Positions 32,519 through 43,053 of a DNA stretch of 64,000 nt are shown one piece after another (within the stretch, counting starts at the first letter, position 1; each line of letters begins with the position of its first letter). The notes beneath the pieces were generated by a model. The model saw only the letters and a program-made list of their open reading frames with translations, made no database searches and was not told where the DNA came from. Location: NCBI GenBank assembly GCA_947396885.1, contig OX377203.1:3410001-3474000 (forward strand), in the 5' to 3' direction. Source of the stretch: Heligmosomoides polygyrus polygyrus. Taxonomy: Eukaryota > Nematoda > Chromadorea > Rhabditida > Heligmosomidae. Made by a program: the position numbers and the translations under genes.

Positions 32519-35500
32519 CGAACCACACGAGCATCGAACGATATCTCTTGGTCATATTCGCCACCGAACGCCTTGTTGTTGGCTACACGCTTCCCGTTCC
32601 AATCTTCCGTCATGCTTACCTGATAATATGTTGTGCTCAGTTGCTGCGGAATGAACAAAACCGCCGAATCTCCCACGATATGAACCTTTCCCCTCTCTAC
32701 CGTGGTGATGCTGAGGCCCACTTTTCTGCTTCTTCAGCGGAAACAGCAATTTTGCAGAACGCATGCGTTCTGCGCCGCACCGTGACTGTGAATAATGCCT
32801 CAGGTTGCAAGGCTAGCCAAACTGGGGACCTTACCACTGATAAGAAGTTCAAGAGTGAACGATAAACGATGGCGCTCATCGACCCCTTTTGAGCCTGTTA
32901 CGCAGGCCACCGACTTTCATCGCGTGCCTTTCACCCCGATCGGCTAAATCTGGGAACAAACCGTTATCATCCATCAAAAGATGGATAGAATCGGTCAGTA
33001 TTGATGTTCTGGTCTAGACCTTCCGTCTGTCACACGAAGTGTAACATGCACTTGCTTCGTACAGAATTAATGTAGTCTAACATTTTAAGCTTGTGCGAGT
33101 GCATGGCACAGCACTGGCCATCCATTTCTGAAATTTGTGTTTCCCCGTTCATAGTAGCTTTTTACTTCTCCAAGAGATTCCCTTGATGTAGCGTGACGCT
33201 CGTCCAAGCAGTGCATAGATTTTTAGGTACTGTACAGTACCGTCGGTAAATATCCGCCAAAACGTGGGCGGCGGCGGATTAATCCGCCGTTTCCGCCGCT
33301 TTGCCATAGCTCTCTTAAAAGTCGACTACATCCAATGAAATGCACTTTGTTGAAGTCAGAACAACATGGTCTGCACAATGGCATAAAAATCTTGGCAGAG
33401 TTTTAGAATTTTTGAGTTCGGGATGACCTCATTAGGCGGGCTTCGGGCTTGACCTGACTCATATTTACTAAACAGCGTCCGTCGCCGGCCTCGCCGGCGA
33501 CTGACGCTGGATGTGCGGGCCACGCCAGGCTTGCCGGCTTCGCCGGCTTCGGGTATGGTGGGTCACGCTGAGAACGGAGCCCAAACCTAGATGGGATTCC
33601 TTACTCACCCAGCGTCCGTCGCCGGCTTCGCCGGCGACTGACGCTGGATGTGCCGGCCACGCCAGGCTTGCCGGCTTCAGGTATGGTGGGTCACGCTGAG
33701 AACGGAGCCCAAACCTAGCTAGGGATGCTTCCTTACCCAGCGTTGGTCGCCGGCTTCGCCGGCAACCAACGCTGGGTAAGGAAGCATCCCTAGCGTCGAA
33801 GTCGAACACGTAGAAACGAACGAATGCTACAGATTGATGCCTTGCTGTCCATCACTCACATCCCTGTATAGCATTCAAGAAAACGCTCGCAGCACTCCTG
33901 CTTGGCCTGGAGTCGTGTTCACAACCTATTGCAGCTCGTCAGGCCTAATCGAACGCCTGACCGTTTCCGTCCAGCAGCCGTTCCTTATGGCCTCTGTTAT
34001 ACTCCCGCGGGAGCATCCGCGGAACGTCCTTGGACCAAGGGTGCACGGCGGACGGCGGGCGTGGCAAGGCGCGGCGATTGGTCAGATGAGGAGTCTTGGC
34101 GCGATTCCCGCCCTTCCGCGGATGCTCCCGCGGGAGTATAACTCAGGCCTATGCGACGACGTGTGACGATCTTCGGAAGAGGTGGCTTGGGACAAAAATA
34201 CTATCCTCCTCTGCATACAGTGCTAATGGAAATTGGTCGAAGCACTGCAGGAAATTGGTACCTTTTTCCTTCCTTCACTGCATCTGAGGGAAATTCAGTA
34301 TCGCGTTCAAAAAATCGATAACACCGAGCGATACTGACTGCTTGATCCAGGTAATAGGATATTGATTGCCAGATCGAAGTGTGAGCCAAGGACGCAAGTG
34401 GGAGTAGCGCCGCGTCGCAGACCTCTACCGCAACGCTGCACGTGTTGTCTGAACCCAGCAGCGGCGGCTCGTCATAGCCGCGATGACGCCTTGCGAAACC
34501 TCATCAAGTGGGTGTTCTTTGGTGACCACCCGGCAGTGGAAGCGTCGTGATAGTCAACAGCGGCGGTCATGGCTGCCTGGGTAGTAAACAACGGCGGTCA
34601 TGGCTGCCTGCCATGCTGCCATGTTGTGGTGTTTACGGTTGGCGGCGGCGATACGACGAACGGCTGGGTCTAGCGACGGCTGTCGGCAGAAATGTCGACG
34701 GAATGTCGGCAGAAAGCGACAGACGTCTCCCGTCAGTGACTCATGCCTCTCTGCTTTATATAATAGGATTTCGCTAAATTTCTTCACTATGAGGAATGAA
34801 TTAGAAATACAGGTTTTAGGCTAACTTTGATAAGAAGCAAAATAGTAACCAGTCACTACATTGGCAGTGCATCAGGGTTCCAAGGAAACATGACCTTCAA
34901 AGGCTATTTGACGCATGCAGATCTGTGTCTCCACGCGGATCAGTGTGGGAGCTGGATATGTTATCAGACAACATGCAGAGATGCTGCAGCAGGAAAATGA
35001 TGGAGTTGGCAGCTCATGTCTGACAGTTCCACTGCTTCAAAACGGCTACTTTCTTCTAGTCCGACCATGAGACTTAACACCGACCTCTGTCCAGACCTCG
35101 CAGAATAGCTTCTGTCATTTAGCGAACCCAATATTTGCAATGTTTTTTAAAAGAATTTTCCACTTAGCATTAATCTCAGTTATTTCTTTGAGACAGGTTC
35201 GGTACAGGAGTCCAGATTGCTGCTGTAATTGCAGTGACCTGACCTGCCCACCAAAGATGTCCTTTGGACATATAATCACTGGTTCTCTCCCCTCACTACT
35301 CACACTAATTCTTGCAGGGTCAGGCCTGAGTTTAGGCAATCGAAGAGGTGTCGTTCGGTGACGACGTTTTTTGGGCTTATACTCTCTTTTGGCAGAGAAA
35401 TCCCTCATATTTTTTCGTTGTTTCCCATAAACTTCAAAGAATTTAATTTTTTCTTTCCTATCACACGGCAAAAAACAAGCTTCTTCGTCGCGATCTTCGA

Positions 35501-38500
35501 TATGATTTGCGGGAGGAAGGTCGTCTTCAAAATCCTCGTTGTTCATGAGAACAACAAAAGAATTACCTGAAGCAGACAACCCATATAGCTAAGATTTTGT
35601 CTCAAATAAATTCAAGTTCTGCTCGATATACAGCAAAAAACACGGATTTCTGAAGCGATTTCACGATCTTCAGTATGATCTTGGGTACCGATTTTTGAGT
35701 ACCGAAAGGGGTCGTACTGTGGCGACGTTTTTTTGGAGGGGAGGGGGGGGGGGTGCTGATTACAATCTTGTCAGAGTAAATCTAAAACCTGTATTTCTAA
35801 TCCACTCCTCATAGTCAGAAAATTTAGCAAAAGTCAGCCCTAGAATAAAAATGGTATGGTCGCCAATAATTAGCGAAAGCGGAAAAAATCGGCAGTTGAG
35901 ATTGCATAGAATGAGAAACATGTAGCCAAACTAGGCAAATTTGACATTGTGAAGGATGGGCGAGACGCGAGGCCTCGCCCGCGAGGCCTTGTGTATTTGT
36001 AGGTTAATTGTGTTATTCTATGTGATGTTCTTTAGTAATTGTGAGGGGCCGGCCTTCCCGCGCGCGCAAACCTATATAAAGGGGGCCCGGGCGCGCCGAG
36101 CTCAGTCTGGACTGATGTTGAGGTCGTGAGCGGTCGGTCTTGGAGTCTGGTCTGGTGTCAGGCCTCGTGCATACTTCCCGTGAGTTTTGCAGAGCGACGC
36201 GAAAGAATTTGAACTTCTCTGTGCTCGTCGCATCGCCCGTCGCTCTGCAAGGAAGCGCGACGAGTACGGAGAAAAGTATGCCATGCCCGCGATGGGCGCG
36301 GGGAGCCATCGCGCATGCCGACCGCCCCTGTTGCGGCGGCCGCGGCGAAGTTTGCTTTGACTATTCAACCGGGTGCGGCGGATAGGCCACGAACCGACCG
36401 CTGCGATGGAAGTATGCCCCCGGCCTCAAGGTCGCAAGCAGCTGGTCTTGCATTCTTGACTCGGAGGTACCTGGCGAGCGGCCGGTACGGAGCAGAGCGC
36501 GGGCACAGCAGAGGCGGACGGACCGACCCCTGCTGGTGCCATAAGGAGCAAATAAATCGATTCTGCTGTCCGGTTCAGATCACATCCCTAGACATCGAGC
36601 TCCCGGGTGAAACACCCCAGCGTAACAACATCAAATTTGCCAAAATAAACCGCCATGATGAGGCAAAGCCTAAAATTGGCGTAAAATACATTTTCGACAG
36701 CGTTTAAATTTTAAAACTCTCCTGGGTAGGTTCATCCCTGAAAAAAATTCTAAAATTCTGCCATGATTTTTATGCCATTGGGTAGATCATGTTCTGACTC
36801 CATGAACGTGCATTTCATTGGATATAATCGAGTTTGAAGTTATGACAAAGCGGTGAAAAGGGCGGATTAATCCGCGGCCGGCCGCGTATTGGCGCATGTT
36901 TACCGATGGTACTGTATAACATATGTTTAAAATCTCGTGTCTTACCTGGACGGTTATAGAGCAAGGTGTTGCAGTCTGCAAATGCGGTGGTCTGAGCACG
37001 ATGAGGTTTATCGTGTATGGTCGATCGAGTGTAATCGTGATGAAGTTGCCTTCTTCATGTACCATAGGATCGTTAACTTCTGGTGCTCCCAGTTCTACGC
37101 TGACGACGTTTTCGTTGGGTTCTGCAAAAGGAAAGTTGGAGAAAGTTCAAGAGGTCGTCAACGATATTCACTCACTCAGGGTTCCCCGAAAATTCGAGAT
37201 AGAACGCCTCTTCTTCGTAATTGCATCCAAGATATACCTTTCCACCACGCCAGAATTTTCTGGAAAAAGCGTAGGGTTTCGGAGACAACTCAGGAGTTGC
37301 GTTTTGCTCATGATATTGAGTCGAACGCAGTTCTCTGAGAAGAACTTCTTGACGAGCGTTTTCAGCGAAGTGAGCTAAAGAAGGTAAAATTAACTACACT
37401 ATATAGCAGATGAATCATCTTTGACATTGACAAGCAGATCACCTCCATCGCCGGTTGTGCTGCAATCCATTTAGCTACTCCGGCAAACACATCACTCTCG
37501 TCAGCGCAGAACGAATCTCGTCTCAGCATCTCGATCAAACTTTGCTCCGGTAGTGCTAAGAACTCCTGAAGAAGCAATACTGGGCTCCTAGGGCTGCGCC
37601 CTGCATTCCACCTTGTCATGCTCTGCCTGGAGTGAGGGTTTACAAACCTTTATTATTAGTCTCTATTATATACAACAGCCATGTAGCAAGAATGCAGTTA
37701 GGGAGACTGCCAACCTTTCAATCCACGTAGGTGCGTGGCTTACAGAGGCGGTGGCCACTATACCGTGACAACCTACATTCTTGTCGCTGCAAAGCTACAT
37801 TGTGCACTCGCGAAGCAGCGCTACAAACCATCGGAATCAGAAAAAAGGATAGAGGATGGTCTACTTCTACAGGATGTCGTGCACGCGATTTCAATGCGTT
37901 CTTTTCCGTACAATGATGACTTGTGGTGGCCAGCCGATGAGCAAGTCAGCGCGTTATCATTCCCAGACAACTTTGGTACCAATTCACGGATCCCGGAGGG
38001 ATGGAAGGCTTGGTTGGCCTGGGCAGGAAATCCGAACCAAGGACCTGGTGTCGGGTGCACACGACAGTCGGCACCACTTCCGACTGCATTACACGCGCCC
38101 TTCAGAATCAGAATGGTGCTAGCAAAGCTAGCCCTACCCGTTTTCAGGCCAGTCTTGGGCCATATCGCCCTGAAGAGATCTGGAATGCTTGGCCGTACTG
38201 AGGACGGGACCGATTGGTAGAAAATCCTGTCGACCACATAGTGTGCAGTGTTTCGTGATAAACTCCCATTTCTCATCCGTGAACACAGCAGCGTACATTT
38301 GACCCATTAAATTAATGAATTTAAATTACAAAGAGAATACCTTGCATTTGAGGATAGCCGGAGCGTTCCGATCACAGAACTGATTGCAGAATTCAGTCAA
38401 CGCATCAAGAGACAGCAGTGTAGAGGTTTGAGCAACGGAGAAGACATTGGTGATGTCCAGTTTGGCCTGAAGTCCGCGAAGCTAGAGCCATACGGAGCAA

Positions 38501-39837
38501 GCCTAAGTCTCAGTTTCGGAATTAGACCACAGACTATCTATTGAGCTGTTGGCATCAAATTCATTCAGCCTAGCCCACATTTTTGAAGAGCAGGAGAAGA
38601 CCCGATATGACGCTTGCGAGAGGACGATTAATCTTGTGGAATGGATGCTGCGGATGGCCAACAATCAACAGCAGCTGGAAGTGAACGAAGAGGGTCAAAA
38701 TAAACATGACATAAAGGATGCCAATTCTCGTGGCTAGACACTCGTCCTTATCCTGCATCTGGAGAACCAAAATTGCAGGGCTACGTAATAGCTACGGGTT
38801 AATTCTGTGCCATTTCCAAAGCAGCCGATCTGCACAAAGTTGATAACTATCTTGACTAACAGCTCAACAGAACAGCACTTGATCGATTTCGGAGAGATCT
38901 TACTCAAGTTGTCTTCCACAATGAGGAGATGGAGGTCAAATACAACTACGGGGCGTTGCCTCTTCATGAAATGGCTCATATCTCATACCAACAAGCAGCC
39001 GGCCTAGAGGTGATACTAGCCATTGGCTTGGACCTCGCACAAGAAACTCTCCATCTTATTGAGGAAGTTTGCCAAAAATCGATGAAATCAATCGCTAATG
39101 GATGCTCGATCGATAATGCTCCATTGTTGCGAAACCTGTCCATCAGATATATTCGCGTGATGTCCACCTTGAAAGGTTTATTCAAAATCGACTTCAATAA
39201 ATCGGTGGTGCTGATAAAAACCCTTCTTCCGGAAATTGTGAAGACGGGAGGAAGGACGTAGGAACAAAGGAACAAATGGACGGATTAGATCTTTTATGCA
39301 TAGCAAGATGTTGTGCCATGAATGGTGCTCTGGTTCCCCATCGAGTTTAATAATTACCTTTATGTAGGAAACGATTGCCTCCTGAACTTCGATCAGCATG
39401 TATTCGTGGGCCAACTCAAGAATCGCCAAGACGTCATCTACCGTGAAGGCGGACAGCTCGGCTTTACCAGTGTATATGTACCTAAAGAATAGTGGTCAGT
39501 TGACTGTATTGGTTCACTGTATTGCAACATGTACCTCAACAAGGTGCGGAAAGCGAGTGGGTTTTTCCCTTGAAGCTCAACGTCAGCTCCAACGCTCTCC
39601 TTCAGGCCACCAGTGAGCATGGCTCTGCACAGTAAACGTGGTCTTAATCTCTTCTAATTTATGAGAGAGAGATGAAACGGTCGCATACCTGAAGTATTCA
39701 CTCCGAGTGATCAGAATGAGTCTATGGGCATGCAGTCGTTCTCCGCTGACCACGAACGTTACGTCCGAAAATTCTTCACTCGAAAGCAAAGCGGCCATGC
39801 CATTTGTCAGGGCTGTCGTGTGGTCGATCTCACCCAA
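32519..39837 (-). CDS. BTBD9: BTBD9-type BTB-BACK-discoidin protein, eight exons, 3' end missing
   Basis: Exons: 39837-39689, 39624-39535, 39481-39358, 38466-38341, 37565-37443, 37374-37176, 37121-36946, 32619-32519. All junctions are AG/GT with compatible phases, giving about 362 residues. Residues 1-120 form a BTB domain (MGEIDHTTALTNGMAALLSS; SDVTFVVSGERLHAHRLIL; YIYTGKAELSAF). Residues 122-270 form BACK (NQFCDRNAPAIL; LRRDSFCADESDVFAGVAKW; LLSCLRNPTLFPENSG). From about 290 the first F5/8C (discoidin) domain begins (NFITITLDRPYTINLIVLRP) and stops at SFDARVVR. This is the order of animal BTBD9 (C. elegans hpo-9), a likely CUL3 adaptor. The rest of that domain and the second discoidin domain are not found downstream. 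Intron 4 holds a SINE, intron 7 a 3.7-kb element, intron 8 a mariner. Confidence 0.85.
33473..33795. repeat. GC-rich tandem repeat ending in a palindrome
   Basis: Two units of about 130 bp start at 33473 and 33610 with CAGCGTCCGTCGCCGGC. Each contains an internal hairpin (GTCGCCGGC-TTC-GCCGGCGAC) and 'gtatggtgggtcacgctgag'. A partial third unit at 33738 forms AGCGTTGG…CCAACGCT and then repeats GGTAAGGAAGCATCCCTAG in inverted orientation. Confidence 0.8.
33989..34152. mobile_element. MITE of the 'GTTATACTCCCGCGGGAG' type
   Basis: Tips GGCCTCTGTTATACTCCCGC and GCGGGAGTATAACTCAGGCC; same family as the innermost element at 20837-20997. It is nested in the 3.7-kb TIR element. Confidence 0.78.
34774..35834. 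mobile_element. ~1.06-kb TIR element nested in the 3.7-kb element
   Basis: The left end TTTCGCTAAATTTCTTCACT…AGAAATACAGGTTTTA matches the inverse of the right end AAAACCTGTATTTCTAAT…AAATTTAGCAAAA over about 50 bp. It encloses the 154-codon minus-strand frame at 35579-35115. Confidence 0.65.
35115..35579 (-). CDS. Unrecognised charged ORF inside a TIR element
   Basis: An open frame of 154 codons starting MSASGNSFVVLMNNEDFEDD. It is acidic at the N-terminus and rich in Lys/Arg in the middle (SAKREYKPKKRRHRTTPLR), ending KILLKNIANIGFAK. I recognise no domain or catalytic motif. The basic patch could be nuclear-localising or nucleic-acid-binding; this is a guess from composition. It lies between the inverted ends of a 1.06-kb element, so if real it is probably transposon cargo or a remnant of its coding region. 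Confidence 0.35.
   Translation of the reverse strand: MSASGNSFVVLMNNEDFEDDLPPANHIEDRDEEACFLPCDRKEKIKFFEVYGKQRKNMRDFSAKREYKPKKRRHRTTPLRLPKLRPDPARISVSSEGREPVIICPKDIFGGQVRSLQLQQQSGLLYRTCLKEITEINAKWKILLKNIANIGFAK
36160..36428. mobile_element. Palindromic MITE, 'GTGCATACTTCCC' tips
   Basis: Begins AGGCCTCGTGCATACTTCCC and ends GGAAGTATGCCCCCGGCCT. An inner palindrome of GAACTTCTCTGTGCTCGTCG and CGACGAGTACGGAGAAAAGT suggests a second element inside. Confidence 0.65.
37843..38100 (-). mobile_element. tRNA-derived SINE, copy 3
   Basis: Head GGGCGCGTGTAATGCAGTCG, B-box TTGGTTCGGATTTCC, body as in the other copies. GAATCAGAA occurs on both sides (near 37832 and 38103), a probable target duplication. 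It lies in intron 4 of the BTBD9 gene, same strand. Confidence 0.85.
38514..39261 (+). CDS. Possible unrecognised gene nested antisense in BTBD9 intron 3
   Basis: Two plus-strand stretches look coding. The first begins at a candidate acceptor (CTCAG, 38513) and reads SFSLAHIFEEQEKTRYDA and NLVEWMLRMANNQQQLE. The second begins after a candidate acceptor CTCAACAG (38868) and reads TALDRFRRDLTQVVFHNE, LEVILAIGLDLAQETLHL and IRYIRVMSTLKGLFKI before a stop at 39261. The composition is that of a helical protein. The two lie in different frames, so an intron would be needed; the donor is uncertain (for example GTGAAC near 38679). I recognise no family. It could be a gene fragment or transposon relic. 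Confidence 0.35.
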
Positions 39838-41940
39838 CGAAAAGCCTCAATGGTTGAAGTGGTAGAAATTGTAGAAATTATCTCCTCTCGAGCTTATTTT
39901 CTGGACAACTGGAATTTAGAACTGGGAAGAGAACTAACGGGTAAGAAGGGTTTGTCCGGGCCGCCCTCGAAACTTTTCCGTGATCGGTATCTATACCACG
40001 CCGATTCCCCCTGGTATCCTTTTGCCCTACTCAAGAGAAGTATTTTAAAACCCTTGGGATGATTTCAGACCTAACCTTCGTCATCTCCAGGCTGTGCTCC
40101 CGTAGACGATGGAATGTGTTCGCTCATTTCAGGAGGATATGAGCAGCGATCACACCTAGGCAAGCCAGAAGTTTCGAAGAACAGAACAGAGAGTGGACCG
40201 CCGCTCTACAGGAGCACCAACATAAGTTGCCGCTGCTTAACGGTTCAGGACAAGTAAGAAGAAATGAACTGTAAGTCAGATCAAGTTCAAGAAAGCCTAG
40301 CAGTCAATGCCAGTGTCGAGATGCCGAATGGCGACCACCGTCGAGATAGTGGGGAAAGGCTACCAGAGCGATGATGAAATACTGCAACCGAAGAGATCAG
40401 GAGTTGGAGGGAGCCAGGAGGAAAGGGCATCGTGACCAAAAGAGCGCGATCGAATCGATGTGAGGATGACGAAATTCTTAAAGTACACCGACTTCTTTGC
40501 ATCTCCATAGAGATCGAGGAAAACACACGGAAATTTGGAAGCAGTTCGGCTGGACAGCGAGGTAGTCTCGTTGTCCAGTTGCTGAATAACTTGGATGGCC
40601 TGTTTCGGCTTATGCTGGCCCGCACGCTTCTGAGAAACGGTGTCGAGCACTCTACTGACTTCTGACTTCCCATCGGCGTCTGTTCTCTGACGCATTCTGG
40701 TCGACGAATAAAACAACGTTCCTCAACCAGTTCAATCCCTACCAGATTCGTTCGGTATCAAAGAGGCAGGCAGTACACTGTGCCCATCTCAGCTCATCAT
40801 CTGCTCAGGCTTCGGTGCCCTTCCCATTCGAGATGGAGAGAAAGACTATGACGCGCGACGGCCTTGAGTTCAGTAAGGTTTTCTTCAGCCTTGCTAGCAG
40901 CACCTGCACACCAACGCGAAACGCAGCTCTCCAAACACTCTTCAGGTGGCTCGATTGTCGACCATAATCAAGCAGTCGTCGTCGTGCTTGAACTTCTGGA
41001 GCCACGTCTTCACTGTCCCGTAGGAGCGTGGTTCTTGGCACTTCGAGACTAGACGAAATGGAGTGCTCATGCAGCGCCATTTTCCGGTAAGAACTTGTGT
41101 AGTGAGCATGAGAATTCAAGGGGATTCATGAAGGTAATGAATGGGTCTGTCACACCGCTCCAGTAGAGGATCCATGACCCAGTTGAATTTGGCAAGACCT
41201 GCCACATCTAGTCACTGAGAACTACGAATCTCCAAAAGTCCATCAGGCAAAGGGGCAGATCGTTCGTCGCTCACGAGCTGTGCTACCCCGCTTGAGTCTT
41301 CAGAATAATCTCTTCGCTGCTCATGGAAGGTGCAGTTTGACGCCTTGTAAAACAGGCGGCATGGAGAGCGTCGATAGCGCTGCGCTCCAGAAGAAACTCG
41401 ACGAGAGGACAGCACTACGGGAATCTTGGAGGCACTGAACGATCACCGTCATCCACCCCTTTCTCCTCCCATCTGCCAGATCTCTCAGAAAGCATGTGGC
41501 ATGGGTCTGCTACCATCGTAATCCTCAGCTCCCAGTGCGCCGGTAGGAGCCGTAATGCACCGACCGCTGTGACCGCTGTGATACCGCACAAGCTCACTCG
41601 GAGTACGCAGATACGCCGCTCTCATGCCTGGTACGGCTGGGATTCGAACGACGACGACCACTCTTCACGACTCGAGCAGCTCTTCAGTCTAGTTTCGTTA
41701 AGATTATGCCCTGTTGCCTATGGAGATCTTGTATCCCTACTGCGTTCGTTGTTGCAGCGGAATAGATACCCAGACTCCACTTCGTAGGTGTACTGGCTGA
41801 TTTCTTGAGATGGGATTGAGGTTTTTATTAGCGGAAAGCGTGATGCAGTATGAAGTTCGAAATAAAAGGTGAAAGGTGAAAGATTTGCAAAAAATGCAAA
41901 GGAGCCAAGCCAGAGATAAAATTTGAAAAAGATTGCTTCG
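39838..41940. other. Unassigned, upstream of BTBD9
   Basis: The presumed promoter region of BTBD9 lies next to 39837. Several open frames of 60-130 codons occur on both strands between 40280 and 41120, but none resembles a known family and the strands overlap, so I do not call a gene. Confidence 0.35.
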
Positions 41941-41946
41941 TGCAGG

Positions 41947-42382
41947 TGACTTATTTGGGGTGCTGATCACGAATCCGACATCCGTTTTTGAAAATTCGGC
42001 CGGTTACGATAGGTTACGGTAGCTACGGGTAACTAAGGCTGCCGAGGTCATAATCACCGATTTTGCCCAAACTTCGCCTAGCGGTGATTTAGGATGCTGA
42101 CGAATCTGACATCCGTTTTTCGTCTTACGATGGAGTTTGGGCGAAATCGGTGACCATTATCTTAGTCGCCCGTATCCTCCTGTAACCTACCGTACTCCAG
42201 CGTAAAACGAAAAGCTGATGTCAGATTCGTGATCAGCACCCCAAATAACCCCTGGGCGAAGTTTGGGCAAAATTGGTGATTATGACCTCGGCAGCCTTAG
42301 TTACCCGTACCTACCTAATCCACCGTAATCGTCCGAGATTTCAAAAACGGATATCAGATTCGTGATCAGCACCACAAATAAC
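41947..42382. mobile_element. Nested inverted repeat (foldback element)
   Basis: Outer arms 41947-42093 and 42248-42382: TTGGGGTGCTGATCACGAAT, GGTCATAATCACCGATTTTG and their inverses. Between them is a second, inner inverted pair (GCTGACGAATCTGACATCCG and ATGTCAGATTCGTGATCAGC). Remnants occur at 2405-2560 and 25157-25345. Confidence 0.78.
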
Positions 42383-42639
42383 CCCTCTGGACGAAGTTTG
42401 GGAGAAAAAAATTTCTCGACCTCTCCTCGTCCTCTGGAGTCACGAAAGTACAATGGTGCCAAAAATTGTATCAAAAATCTATTTTATTACGTGCATAACT
42501 TTTTCTAGTTTCTAGGAGACTGAAGGTGATCCGCTTCCATTGAATCATATGAAGTAGTTTTTTTAGAGGATTTAGATGAACACAAGTCGGTTGAATTGTT
42601 CAGAGAATCCTAGAAGCCTTAGGCTGGATTTATAGTTCT

Positions 42640-42745
42640 GACACCGGGCGGTGCGGCGTTATGAAATCTATCCTATCGATTGGACGCCGCAGACGATCGA
42701 TGTTAATACGCCTCATAGCCGCGTCGCCTAGCGAATGAAGTAAGA
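42640..42745. mobile_element. Degenerate MITE
   Basis: GGCTGGATTTATAGTTCTGA with CGGGCGGTGCGGCG on the left; only a weak inverse is left on the right (GCCGCGTCGCC). Confidence 0.4.
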
Positions 42746-43053
42746 AGAAGAAGAAGTCTCGCCTTAAGGAAACGAGAACCACATCGGACCAGCATTTCGT
42801 CTCCTATGCCTGTTCTGGGTGGTTTCTCACTACTACTTTGGCTGGTTACTCCAGGATGTTGAGCGCGACCTCGTCCCTGCTGCTGGTACGGTAGGACGCC
42901 TGATCTGATCGCCTGATCTCAGACACTCGATATCGGCGTCCTGTCCACGCAAGCCCGTCCCTGAGCACCAACGGAGCCAGCACTCCGTCCAAATAGAGCC
43001 TTTCACCCTCAATCTCTTCAGTTTAACCTTCTGAGCTGTTAGGCCCGTTTATA

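Larger units (their letters stand above)
33235..36914. mobile_element. 3.7-kb TIR element in BTBD9 intron 7
   Basis: The ends are CAGTACCGTCGGTAAATAT… and, inverted, CAGTACCATCGGTAAACAT…, flanked by TA on both sides (33233-33234, 36915-36916). The arms remain alignable for about 190 bp (33235-33430 with 36722-36914), including GGATTAATCCGCC, CCAATGAAATGCAC and ATGGCATAAAAATC. The tip sequence and TA duplication suggest the Tc1/mariner superfamily, but no transposase is present. The right end lies 31 bp from the donor of intron 7. The interior contains a GC-rich tandem repeat, two MITEs and a smaller TIR element. Confidence 0.8.

Noticed and set aside
40280..41120. Coding exons upstream of BTBD9
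   Set aside because: Open frames overlap on both strands and match no family; no consistent splice-phase chain was found.
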